Below, piece by piece: positions 1 to 7,434 of a stretch of DNA of 25,765 nucleotides. Position 1 is the stretch's first letter. Each line of letters begins with the position of its first letter. Where the stretch lies: contig JBBQWS010000048.1 of assembly GCA_038210415.1 (NCBI GenBank), positions 1 to 25,765 on the forward strand, in the 5' to 3' direction. The position numbers and the translations under genes are program-made. The notes beneath the pieces were generated by a model. It was given only the letters and a program-made list of their open reading frames with translations. It was not told where the DNA came from and did not search any database. Source of the DNA: JBBQWS01 sp038210415. Its GTDB lineage: Bacteria; Actinomycetota; Actinomycetes; Prado026.

Positions 1-1
1 G

Positions 2-892
2 GCGCAGACGCTGGCCAAGATGCTCAACGTCCCGTTCGCGATCGCCGACGCCACCGCGCTGACCGAAGCCGGCTACGTCGGTGAGGACGTCGAGAACATC
101 CTGCTCAAGCTGATCCAGGCGGCTGACTACGACGTCAAGAAAGCCGAGACGGGGATCATCTACATCGACGAGGTCGACAAGATCGCCCGCAAGAGCGAGA
201 ACCCGTCGATCACCCGCGATGTCAGCGGTGAGGGCGTCCAGCAGGCGCTCCTCAAGATCCTCGAGGGCACCACGGCGTCGGTGCCGCCACAGGGCGGACG
301 CAAGCACCCGCACCAGGAGTTCATCCAGATCGACACGACCAACGTCCTGTTCATCGTCGGTGGCGCGTTCGCCGGCCTCGACAAGATCATCGAGCAGCGA
401 GCCGGCAAGAAGGGCATCGGCTTCGGCGCGACGATCCACTCCAAGGCCGAGATGGCCGCAGCCGACACCTTCGGCGAGGTCATGCCCGAGGACCTGCTGA
501 AGTTCGGCATGATCCCCGAGTTCATCGGCCGGCTCCCGGTGCTCACCAGCGTCCACAACCTCGACCGCATCGCGCTGATCCGGATCCTTACCGAGCCCAA
601 GAACGCGCTGATCCGCCAGTACCGCCGGCTGTTCGAGCTCGACGGCGTCGAGCTCGAGTTCGACGAGGACGCCCTGGAGGCCATCGCCGACCAGGCGATC
701 CTGCGCGGCACCGGCGCCCGTGGCCTGCGCGCGATCATGGAGGAGGTCTTGCTGTCGGTCATGTACGACGTGCCGTCGCGCCAGGACGTAGCCCGGGTCG
801 TCATCACTCGCGAGGTCGTCCTCGAGCACGTGAACCCGACCCTGGTGCCACGAGAAACCCCCAAGCGCGAGCGCCGCGAGAAGTCCGCCTAA
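2..892 (+). CDS. clpX: ATP-dependent Clp protease ATP-binding subunit ClpX (3' part, 5' end outside window)
   Basis: AAA+ unfoldase that feeds substrates to the ClpP peptidase in the cytoplasm. The open frame runs in from the left edge with AQTLAKM, the segment that directly follows Walker A in ClpX, so the zinc-binding domain and Walker A lie outside the window. Visible ClpX hallmarks are the GYVG pore loop (bases 71-82), Walker B in IIYIDEVDK (about 155-180), the RKH loop in GGRKHPHQEF, sensor 1 in NVLFIVGGAF, the IGF loop that docks on ClpP (416-424) and sensor 2 in GTGARGLRAIMEE. The C-terminal lid domain is complete and the protein ends in a short basic tail. The TAA stop overlaps the stop codon of the convergent gene on the other strand. 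Identity is certain; only the N-terminus is missing. Confidence 0.98.
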   Translation, partial: AQTLAKMLNVPFAIADATALTEAGYVGEDVENILLKLIQAADYDVKKAETGIIYIDEVDKIARKSENPSITRDVSGEGVQQALLKILEGTTASVPPQGGRKHPHQEFIQIDTTNVLFIVGGAFAGLDKIIEQRAGKKGIGFGATIHSKAEMAAADTFGEVMPEDLLKFGMIPEFIGRLPVLTSVHNLDRIALIRILTEPKNALIRQYRRLFELDGVELEFDEDALEAIADQAILRGTGARGLRAIMEEVLLSVMYDVPSRQDVARVVITREVVLEHVNPTLVPRETPKRERREKSA

Positions 893-1679
893 CCCACCTT
901 CTCGATCTCCGACCGCACGGCCCGCATCACGCCGCCAGTCTTCTCCGCGTCGGTCGACGGTTCCTCGACGGCGCCGACGAGCCCGTTCGACGCCCAGACG
1001 CAGAACACCACGATGTTGGTCTGAGAATGCACGGTCCAGCACTCGGCGCTCCCGCCGAGAGGTCCCGGGTCGACGGGCGTGGGATCGCTGACGGTCGTGC
1101 CGGCCATCTTCTTCGTCCCAGCGGTGATCTCGGTGCCTACCTCCTCGAGGCGCGCCTTGGGCGGCTCGCCAGCAGGTCGCTTGAAGAGGAAGAGAAGCAA
1201 GGTGGGCTTGGCTTCGGCGTTCGGCCCGTAGCCCGCGGCCGTGGTCTCGGTCGCCGACGACCCGGTCACCAGCGCGTCCAGCGCCTGCTGCAGCGCCGGC
1301 GCAGTGTTGCGGCCCAGGCTCACCAGGTGGTCCGGGGCGGTCGCCGTGTGCACCGGTCCTGCCTGGGCGGCAGTCACCAAACCCCCTAGGAACGACAGCG
1401 CGCTCAAAGCGATCAGCACGCCACCGATGACGATGGCGACGAACCCGCGCTTCTTGGTGGGCGGCGGGGGGCCGACCCACTGGGCCTGCCCGAACTGCGG
1501 GGGCTGCGCAGCAGACGTCGGCGGCCGTAACGGGTCGGACGGTGCGGCGTGACGACGGGCTGATCCGTACGACGGCGCGCAAGGCCGACGAGAAGTAGCA
1601 CGATCCCTGCGACGAGCGGCGGCAGGCGACCAATCCACACTCCGCTGTCATAAGCCGTGCTCGCGGCGATCAACTGCAT
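889..1679 (-). CDS. Membrane-anchored protein of unknown function, apparently split by a one-base frameshift
   Basis: No family recognised. The downstream frame, ending at 889, encodes a Pro/Gln-rich stretch, a basic KKR, one hydrophobic helix (GFVAIVIGGVLIALSALSF...) and an outside domain of about 155 residues with two cysteines 13 apart (ECW...FCVW). That frame has no convincing start. The overlapping frame beginning with ATG at 1679 has a good ribosome site (GGGGAG, 4 nt away) and a credible N-terminus: MQLIAASTAYDSGVWIGR followed by a hydrophobic helix and RRR. It then degenerates into Arg/Ser/Pro-rich nonsense. Coding character switches frame at about 1530-1550, which one missing base would explain. 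The intact product would have two membrane helices joined by a proline-rich linker. It could be a sequencing error or a real mutation. The gene lies downstream of a probable paralogue (1752-2492) and overlaps clpX tail to tail. Confidence 0.7.
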
Positions 1680-1701
1680 GTGGCTCCCCGTCCGGTGGCG
1701 T

Positions 1702-1730
1702 CGGCCTGGGCAGTGTGTCAGCCCAGGCCG
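1702..1730 (-). terminator. Hairpin between the two small membrane-protein genes
   Basis: A perfect 10-bp inverted repeat (CGGCCTGGGC at 1702-1711, its complement at 1721-1730) with a 9-nt loop lies after the stop of the 1752-2492 gene and before the start at 1679. No T-run follows on the minus strand, so it may be a weak terminator or a processing/stability hairpin. Confidence 0.5.
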
Positions 1731-1751
1731 GGCGCGGGAGGCTGCTCGCGG

Positions 1752-2492
1752 CTATTGCTGGTTCCAGGCCTCGTCGACCATGCCCGCCGCGCGATCGAAG
1801 TCACCCTTCAGGTTGGCCGTGAGGACCATCACGGTGAGCTGGCCCCCCGTGCGGATGCATGCCACGAGCGTCTTGTTCGCCTGCACCAGGCACGTGCTGG
1901 AACCCACCTGCTTGGTGGCGCCTCCAGTCGCCGCTAGCTCGTTGGCCATGTTCACGTCGCCGCGACCGATGAGCAGGAAGGCGACGTTCTTGCCGGTGCC
2001 GTAGACCGCTGCGTCGAGGGCGAAGTCCGGGTTCTGGGCCTGCACCGACTTCTTGCTGGTGTCGAGCGACGCAGTCACCTTGGGGTCCGTCGACCGGGTG
2101 AGTCCGTCGAGCGTGGCCGGCAAGGTGATCGCCCGGTGGTGCTGGTAGTACCGGTAGCCACCGAAACCGCCCACCACGACCACGAGCGCGACCACCACCA
2201 GGGCGACGATGCTGCGCTTGGTCCGTCCCGGTGCTGCTCCGACGTAGGCAGGTGCCCCCGGAGCGCCGTACGGATTCAGCCCGCCCGGCCCGTAGGTCGG
2301 GGTTCCGAACGCAGGGGGGGCAGCCGGTGCAGGCGCGCCGAACGTCGAAGCTCCGCCGAACGAGCTGGGCCCTGAGCTGGGCGCAGAGCTGGGCGCAGAG
2401 CCGGGCGCAGAGCCGTTGCCGGCGAAGAAGCCGTACGACGAATCGCCGCTGGCCCGGCCCAGGCCGGACCCGCCGAACTTGCCGTCACTCAT
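1752..2492 (-). CDS. Membrane-anchored protein of unknown function with low-complexity cytoplasmic N-terminus
   Basis: 246 residues, no family recognised. Residues 1-90 are Gly/Ala/Pro/Ser-rich, with SAPS-type repeats followed by FG/YG-rich sequence. A basic RTKR precedes one hydrophobic helix at about 94-113, and a domain of about 130 residues follows, predicted outside the cell. That domain has two cysteines (C201, C212) that could form a disulfide. The start is well supported: GAGG sits 6 nt upstream of the ATG. Layout (Pro-rich N-terminus, KR/KKR, single helix, 130-160-residue domain with a late Cys pair) and short matches (YG..., GG/GS before the first Cys) resemble the neighbour at 889-1679, so the two are probably diverged tandem paralogues. 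The gene follows valS by 80 bp on the same strand and may be read from it. Many actinobacterial surface proteins have this layout, which alone gives no function. Confidence 0.85.
   Translation of the reverse strand: MSDGKFGGSGLGRASGDSSYGFFAGNGSAPGSAPSSAPSSGPSSFGGASTFGAPAPAAPPAFGTPTYGPGGLNPYGAPGAPAYVGAAPGRTKRSIVALVVVALVVVVGGFGGYRYYQHHRAITLPATLDGLTRSTDPKVTASLDTSKKSVQAQNPDFALDAAVYGTGKNVAFLLIGRGDVNMANELAATGGATKQVGSSTCLVQANKTLVACIRTGGQLTVMVLTANLKGDFDRAAGMVDEAWNQQ
2362..2409. repeat. 12-bp tandem repeat inside the low-complexity N-terminus
   Basis: Three near-identical 12-bp units (GAGCTGGGCGCA at 2374, 2386 and, with one change, 2398), preceded by a degenerate unit at 2362. Read on the minus strand they encode the four-residue SAPx periodicity at about residues 28-44 of the membrane-anchored protein. 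Such a repeat can change copy number without breaking the frame. Confidence 0.8.
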
Positions 2493-2572
2493 GGTTGCCT
2501 CGTCCCAGCGGAAGTCGTTGTCCGAGACTTCGGCCGGACCAGGGGGGTACTTGATCGAAAAAGGTCGACGGG

Positions 2573-5143
2573 TCAGCCCGCGAGCTCCGGGCGGGCTAGC
2601 TCGACGGTGACGCGCAACGGCTCGTCGGACGGTTCGAATCCCAGCGAGGCGATGCAGCCCGCCGCACGCAGATCGGCCTCCGCGAGGGCCGCGAGAGCCA
2701 CAGACTGCGGCGGACCGCTGACGACGACGCGAGCGACGTCGGCCCGCATCGACACCTTCGCCTCGGACTTAGCCTTGCGGACGGCAGACAGCACGGTGGC
2801 CACCGGCGGGAGCATCGCTGCGGAGCCGTCGCCCGCCAGCGTCGACAGCGCGTCGGCCGTCGGCCAGGAGGCGCGGTGCACGGAACCCTCTCGCCACCAC
2901 GACCAGACCTCCTCGGTGACGAAGGGCAGGATCGGCGCGAACAGCCGTAGCTGGACCGACAGCGCTGTGGCCAGCGTCGCCCTGGCGGAGGCCGCCGCCG
3001 CGTCGCCTTGTCCGCCGTAGACCCGCTCCTTGACCAGCTCGACGTAGTCGTCGCAGAAGCTCCAGAAGAACGTCTCGGCGAGCTCGAGGGCACGGCTGTA
3101 GTCGTACCCCTCGAACGCCCGGGTGGCCCGCGCGACGACGTCGGCGAGCTCGGCGAGCAGGGCGCGGTCGACAGGCTCGCTGACCTGCGCCGGGTCGGTG
3201 GCCTCGGCGGTCGCGTCGAAGCTCAGGACGAACTTGCTGGCGTTGAGCAGCTTGATCGCGAGGCGCCGGCCGATCTTCATCTGACCGGTCTCGAACGCGG
3301 TGTCGGTGCCGGGACGCCCGCTGGCCGCCCAGTAGCGCACCGCGTCGGAGCCGTGTTCCTCGAGCATGCCGAGCGGCGTCATCGCGTTGCCGGCCGACTT
3401 GCCCATCTTCTTGCGGTCCGGGTCGAGGATCCAACCCGAGATGGCGGCGTGCTTCCAGGGGACGCAGCCGAACTCGGCGTCGGAGCGGACGATCGTGGAG
3501 AACAGCCACGTGCGGATGATGTCGTGCCCCTGCGGTCGCAGGTCCATCGGGAAGACCCGGGCGAACAGGTCGGGGTCGCGCTCCCATCCGCCGGCGATCT
3601 GCGGCGACAGAGAGGACGTCGCCCAGGTGTCGAGGATGTCCGGGTCGCCCATGAACCCGCCGGGCACACCGCGCTGGTCCGGCGCGTAGCCGGGCGGGCA
3701 GTCCGACGAGGGGTCGACCGGCAGGCTGTCCTCACCGGCGACGATGGCGTGGTCGTAGTCCGGGTCGCCGCTCGCGTCGAGGGGGTACCAGATCGGGAAC
3801 GGCACGCCGAAGAAGCGTTGCCGGCTGACCAGCCAGTCACCGTTGAGCCCCTCGACCCAGTTCTCGTACCGCGACTGCATGAACGCCGGGTGCCAGGTGA
3901 TCTCGGCCGCGCGAGCGACGAGCCGGGCCCGCAGGTCCGCGTCGCGGCCGCCGTTGCGGAGGTACCACTGGCGTGACGCGACGATCTCCAGCGGCTTGTC
4001 GCCGCGTTCGTAGAACTTCACCGGGTGCTTTGTGGGCCGGGGGTCGCCGATCAGGTCACCCACCTCACGCAGCAGATCGACCATGGTCTGTTTGGCGGTG
4101 AACACGGTGCTGCCGGCCAGCCGGGCGTACGCAGCCATAGCCTCGGGCGAGTCGAGCCCCTGCGGCGGGTCGACCACCACTCGGCCGTCACGCCCGAGGA
4201 TTGCCCGCGTCGGCAGCTGGAGCTCGCGCCACCAGGTGACGTCGGTGGTGTCGCCGAAGGTGCAGACCATGGCGATGCCCGTGCCCTTGTCGGCCTGGGC
4301 CAGGTGGTGGGGGAGCACCGGCACCTCGACGCCGAAGACCGGTGTCCTGACCGTGCTGCCGAAGAGCGACTGGTAGCGCTCGTCGTCCGGGTGGGCCACC
4401 AGGGCGACGCAGGCTGCCAGCAGCTCGGGTCGCGTGGTCTCGATCTCGATCGTCTCGGCGCCGCCACGGTGGAAGGCGAGCCGGTGGTAGGCGCTGTCCT
4501 GCTCGACGTCCTTGAGCTCGGCCTGCGCGACCGCGGTGCGGAACGTCACGTCCCACAAGGTCGGCGCTTCGGCCTGGTAGGCCTCGCCGCGGGCGAGGGC
4601 GCGGATGAACGCGCGCTGGGCGACGGTCCGCGAGTTCGCGTCGATCGTGGCGTACTGCAGGGACCAGTCGACCGAGAGCCCAAGCCGGCGGAACAGCTCC
4701 TCGAATGCGACCTCGTCCTGGGCCGTCAGCCTGCCGCACAGCTCGACGAAGTTGCTGCGGGAGATGGGGACCTGCTGCTTGCCGGGCTTCTCCGGCGGGA
4801 CGAAGTCGGGGTCGTACGGGAGCGACGGGTCGCAGCGCACGCCGTAGTAGACCTGCACCCGGCGCTCGGTCGGCAGCCCGTTGTCGTCCCAGCCCATGGG
4901 GTAGAAGACCTGGCGTCCGCGCATGCGCTGGTACCGGGCGATGGTGTCGGTATGGGTGTACGAGAACACGTGCCCGACGTGCAGCGTGCCGCTGGCCGTG
5001 GGCGGGGGTGTGTCGATCGAGTAGATGTCGGCACGCTCCGCCGACCGGTCGAACCGGTAGGTGCCGGCCTCCTGCCAGCCGGCGGCCCAGCGAGCCTCCA
5101 GCCCGTCGATGGTCGGCTTCCCTGGCAACGTCGGTCGGTCCAT
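2573..5143 (-). CDS. valS: Valine--tRNA ligase
   Basis: 856-residue class I aminoacyl-tRNA synthetase that charges tRNA-Val and edits mischarged threonine. The HIGH signature is HVGH (residues 55-58) within TPPPTASGTLHVGH; the KMSKS signature is KMGKS (579-583). The region between them contains the CP1 editing domain. A helical anticodon-binding domain follows, with a short C-terminal domain ending PELAG. The long C-terminal coiled coil of E. coli-type ValS is absent, which together with the N-terminal wording fits the type-2 (archaeal/rickettsial/some actinobacterial) subfamily; that subfamily call is from memory. The ATG at 5143 is preceded 8 nt upstream by TAGACT, a -10-like box, and has no ribosome site, suggesting a leaderless mRNA. 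The gene diverges from folC. Confidence 0.97.
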   Translation of the reverse strand: MDRPTLPGKPTIDGLEARWAAGWQEAGTYRFDRSAERADIYSIDTPPPTASGTLHVGHVFSYTHTDTIARYQRMRGRQVFYPMGWDDNGLPTERRVQVYYGVRCDPSLPYDPDFVPPEKPGKQQVPISRSNFVELCGRLTAQDEVAFEELFRRLGLSVDWSLQYATIDANSRTVAQRAFIRALARGEAYQAEAPTLWDVTFRTAVAQAELKDVEQDSAYHRLAFHRGGAETIEIETTRPELLAACVALVAHPDDERYQSLFGSTVRTPVFGVEVPVLPHHLAQADKGTGIAMVCTFGDTTDVTWWRELQLPTRAILGRDGRVVVDPPQGLDSPEAMAAYARLAGSTVFTAKQTMVDLLREVGDLIGDPRPTKHPVKFYERGDKPLEIVASRQWYLRNGGRDADLRARLVARAAEITWHPAFMQSRYENWVEGLNGDWLVSRQRFFGVPFPIWYPLDASGDPDYDHAIVAGEDSLPVDPSSDCPPGYAPDQRGVPGGFMGDPDILDTWATSSLSPQIAGGWERDPDLFARVFPMDLRPQGHDIIRTWLFSTIVRSDAEFGCVPWKHAAISGWILDPDRKKMGKSAGNAMTPLGMLEEHGSDAVRYWAASGRPGTDTAFETGQMKIGRRLAIKLLNASKFVLSFDATAEATDPAQVSEPVDRALLAELADVVARATRAFEGYDYSRALELAETFFWSFCDDYVELVKERVYGGQGDAAAASARATLATALSVQLRLFAPILPFVTEEVWSWWREGSVHRASWPTADALSTLAGDGSAAMLPPVATVLSAVRKAKSEAKVSMRADVARVVVSGPPQSVALAALAEADLRAAGCIASLGFEPSDEPLRVTVELARPELAG

Positions 5144-5151
5144 GACAGGTC

Positions 5152-5157
5152 AGTCTA
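5152..5157 (-). promoter_or_regulatory. Candidate -10 box for leaderless valS
   Basis: Minus strand reads TAGACT, then 8 nt, then the valS ATG. A TANNNT box at this distance would put the transcription start at or next to the initiator codon. No clear -35 hexamer is visible, which is common in actinobacteria. Confidence 0.55.
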
Positions 5158-5183
5158 GAGAGCCGCCCAGCGTGGCTGCGCCG

Positions 5184-5189
5184 TACACT
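5184..5189 (+). promoter_or_regulatory. Candidate -10 box for leaderless folC
   Basis: TACACT followed by 8 nt and the folC GTG. Same geometry as the valS box on the other strand; no ribosome-binding site lies in between. No convincing -35 element. Confidence 0.55.
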
Positions 5190-5197
5190 CGCGCCTC

Positions 5198-6523
5198 GTG
5201 GAACCACTCAGCACGGTCGACGTCGAAGCCGCCCTCGCCGTACGCTGGCCGGAGTCTCAGCTCGACCCTTCGCTCGACCGCATCCTGGACCTGATGCACC
5301 TGCTGGGCGACCCGCAGCGAGCGGTCCCGGTGATCATGGTGGCGGGTACCAACGGCAAGACTTCGACGGTTCGCATGATCGACGGCCTGCTGCGCACGTT
5401 CGGGCTTCGGGTCGGCCGCTACACCAGCCCGCACCTCGAGTCGGTCACCGAGCGGATCACGCTGGAGGGCGAGCCGATCCCGGAGGAGAAGTTCGTCGCG
5501 GCGTACCAGGAGCTCGCGCCCTTCCTGGGGCTGGTGGATGCCCGGCACGAGCACCCCCTCTCGTACTTCGAGGTCCTCACCGCTCTCGCCTACGTCGTCT
5601 TCGCGGACGCTCCCGTGGACGTCGCCGTGGTCGAGGTCGGCATGGGTGGCAGCTGGGATGCCACCAACGTCGCCGACGCCGTAGTCGCTGTCGTCACGCC
5701 TGTCTCCCTCGACCACCAGGCCTATCTCGGCGACACGGTGACCGAGATCGCCGGTGAGAAAGCAGGCGTCATCAAGCGCGACAGCATCGTCGTGCTGGCG
5801 CAGCAGTCATTGGAAGCCGCCGAGGTGCTGCTGCGGCGGGCAGTGGAGGTCGACGCGACCGTCGCTCGCGAGGGGCTGGAGTTCGGGGTCCTGTCGCGGA
5901 CCCTCGCCGTCGGCGGACAGCTGCTCCAGCTGCGTGGCCTCGGCGGCGAGTACGACGACCTGCTGCTCCCGTTGCACGGCGCCCACCAGGCCGGCAACGC
6001 CGTGGTTGCGCTGGCAGCAGTCGAGGCGTTTCTCGGTGGGGGTCGAGGTCTGCTCGACGTCGACCAGGTACGCGAAGGGTTTGCGGCGGCCACCTCGCCG
6101 GGTCGACTCGAGGTCGTGCGTCGCGGCCCCACGGTCATCGTCGATGCCGCGCACAACCCCCACGGCGCGAGCGCTCTGGCAGCCGCCCTGATGGAGGACT
6201 TCGCCTTCGACCAGCTCATCGGTGTCGTCGCGGTGCTGGGCGACAAGGACGCCCGTGGGGTCCTTGAGGCGCTCGAACCCGTGCTGGACCGGGTCGTCGT
6301 CACGCGTTCGCTGTCGCCGCGGGCCCTCGACCTCGACGTGCTCGCCAAGGTCGCCGTCGACGTCTTCGGTGCCGACCGGGTGGAGGTGCGGCCCGGGCTC
6401 CCGGACGCGCTCGACTTCGCGATCGCCCAGGCCGACGAGGCGAGCCACCTGGGCAGCGTCGGCGTGCTCGTCACCGGCTCCGTGGTCACCGCGGGCGACG
6501 CACGCCGGTTGCTGAGAGGCTGA
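5198..6523 (+). CDS. folC: Bifunctional folylpolyglutamate synthase/dihydrofolate synthase
   Basis: 441-residue Mur-ligase-family enzyme of folate metabolism that adds glutamate to dihydropteroate and to reduced folates, using ATP. The ATP-binding P-loop GTNGKTS is at residues 50-56, followed by RYTSPHLESVTERI, which is characteristic of FolC. VVEVGMGGSWDATN supplies the conserved metal/ATP-binding glutamate region, and VDAAHNPHGA is the C-terminal-domain signature. The GTG start at 5198 is chosen because the preceding TACACT box suggests leaderless initiation and no better upstream start exists. The DUF4233 gene follows 4 bp downstream. The neighbourhood valS-folC-DUF4233-ndk is typical of actinobacteria, supporting the call. 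Confidence 0.97.
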   Translation: MEPLSTVDVEAALAVRWPESQLDPSLDRILDLMHLLGDPQRAVPVIMVAGTNGKTSTVRMIDGLLRTFGLRVGRYTSPHLESVTERITLEGEPIPEEKFVAAYQELAPFLGLVDARHEHPLSYFEVLTALAYVVFADAPVDVAVVEVGMGGSWDATNVADAVVAVVTPVSLDHQAYLGDTVTEIAGEKAGVIKRDSIVVLAQQSLEAAEVLLRRAVEVDATVAREGLEFGVLSRTLAVGGQLLQLRGLGGEYDDLLLPLHGAHQAGNAVVALAAVEAFLGGGRGLLDVDQVREGFAAATSPGRLEVVRRGPTVIVDAAHNPHGASALAAALMEDFAFDQLIGVVAVLGDKDARGVLEALEPVLDRVVVTRSLSPRALDLDVLAKVAVDVFGADRVEVRPGLPDALDFAIAQADEASHLGSVGVLVTGSVVTAGDARRLLRG

Positions 6524-6527
6524 CTGC

Positions 6528-6872
6528 ATGCGAGTGCTCTGCTCCAGCGTGCTGTTCTTCGAGGCCGTCGTCGTCGGCCTGGCGATCCCGGCGGGGCTGG
6601 CGGTCACCGACGACCACCACGGGCTGATCGTGTGGGGCGGCCTCACCGTCGTCCTGTGGTGCCTGGTCGCGGCAGGGTTGCTGCGCACGCGAGCCGGCTT
6701 CGTCCTCGGCTCGGCCGTCCAGTTCGCGATCCTGGGCGCGGGGTTCTTGCTGCCGGCCATGTTCTTCCTCGGTCTGCTCTTCGGCGGCCTCTGGCTGCTG
6801 GCCCTGGTGCTGCCGGGCCGCGCCGCCCGGATCCAGGCGCAGCGGTTTCCACCCGAGCAACCGACCGGCTGA
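6528..6872 (+). CDS. DUF4233 family small integral membrane protein
   Basis: 114 residues with four predicted membrane helices at about 4-26, 32-53, 57-76 and 78-97, then a short basic/proline tail, probably cytoplasmic. Function unknown. The family is found in actinobacteria, characteristically between folC and ndk, as here. It starts 4 bp after the folC stop, with GAGAGG about 8 nt upstream of the ATG, so it is almost certainly co-transcribed with folC. Nothing in it suggests catalysis. Confidence 0.85.
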   Translation: MRVLCSSVLFFEAVVVGLAIPAGLAVTDDHHGLIVWGGLTVVLWCLVAAGLLRTRAGFVLGSAVQFAILGAGFLLPAMFFLGLLFGGLWLLALVLPGRAARIQAQRFPPEQPTG

Positions 6873-6880
6873 TCCCCGGG

Positions 6881-6886
6881 TAGGCT
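6881..6886 (+). promoter_or_regulatory. Possible -10 box upstream of ndk
   Basis: TAGGCT lies 38 nt before the ndk start and directly after the DUF4233 stop. It matches TANNNT but has no clear -35 partner, so ndk may instead be read only from the folC promoter. Confidence 0.3.
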
Positions 6887-6924
6887 GCGCAGTCGTTCCG
6901 CCCGCCCTCCACAAGGAGCTTCTC

Positions 6925-7332
6925 GTGCTGCAGCGCACCCTCGTCCTGGTCAAGCCCGACGGCGTCGCGCGCGGTCTCGTGGGCGAGGTGCTCGGCCGGA
7001 TCGAGCGCAGGGGCTACCGCATCGTCGCGCTCGAGCAGCGAGTCCTGACGGCCGACGTCGCGCGGGCCCACTACGCCGAGCACGACGGCAAGCCGTTCTT
7101 CCCGAGTCTTGTGGAGTTCATCACGTCCGGGCCGCTCGTCGCGGCGGTCGTCGAAGGGCCCGCCGTCATCGAGGCCTGGCGCACGATGATGGGCGCGACG
7201 AACCCGATCAAGGCCGCCCCAGGCACGATCCGCGGCGATCTCGCGACCGAGATGGGCGAGAACATCGCTCACGGATCCGACTCGGAGGAGTCCGCAGCGC
7301 GTGAGATCGGGATCTTCTTCCCGGCCCTCTAG
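6925..7332 (+). CDS. ndk: Nucleoside diphosphate kinase
   Basis: 135-residue cytoplasmic enzyme that transfers the terminal phosphate of ATP to other nucleoside diphosphates through a phosphohistidine. The catalytic histidine is H116 in NIAHGSDSEESA, the family signature. The N-terminal QRTLVLVKPDGVARG and the RTMMGATNP motif complete the nucleotide site. Length matches bacterial Ndk. GTG 6925 is selected by a strong AAGGAG site 6 nt upstream. Confidence 0.98.
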   Translation: MLQRTLVLVKPDGVARGLVGEVLGRIERRGYRIVALEQRVLTADVARAHYAEHDGKPFFPSLVEFITSGPLVAAVVEGPAVIEAWRTMMGATNPIKAAPGTIRGDLATEMGENIAHGSDSEESAAREIGIFFPAL

Positions 7333-7346
7333 TCTCTCGGGGTTCG

Positions 7347-7364
7347 GGCCGGAGCCATCCGGCC
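7347..7364 (+). terminator. Small hairpin after ndk
   Basis: GGCCGG (7347-7352), 6-nt loop, CCGGCC (7359-7364), 15 nt after the ndk stop. The stem is short and no T-run follows; it is only a weak candidate for a boundary between ndk and the mre cluster. A TACCAT box that could serve mreB begins at 7367, three bases after the stem. Confidence 0.3.
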
Positions 7365-7434
7365 GTTACCATGGTGATACCCGGTGGCACGTGCGCCGCG
7401 CGGGTGACACTCCCCGGAAGGTCCGCGCTGCCTC

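Noticed and set aside
1525..1555. Programmed -1 ribosomal frameshift joining the two frames of the clpX-proximal gene
   Set aside because: No slippery X-XXY-YYZ heptamer or obvious pseudoknot is visible at the junction; a mutation or sequence error is simpler.
4025..5158. Long plus-strand open frame opposite valS
   Set aside because: Shadow of valS; no family resemblance and Val/Gly/Arg-rich translation typical of antisense GC-rich frames.
7367..7372. TACCAT as an mreB promoter
   Set aside because: Fits TANNNT but has no -35 partner, lies 62 nt before the gene and is next to a weak hairpin; too little to list as a feature.
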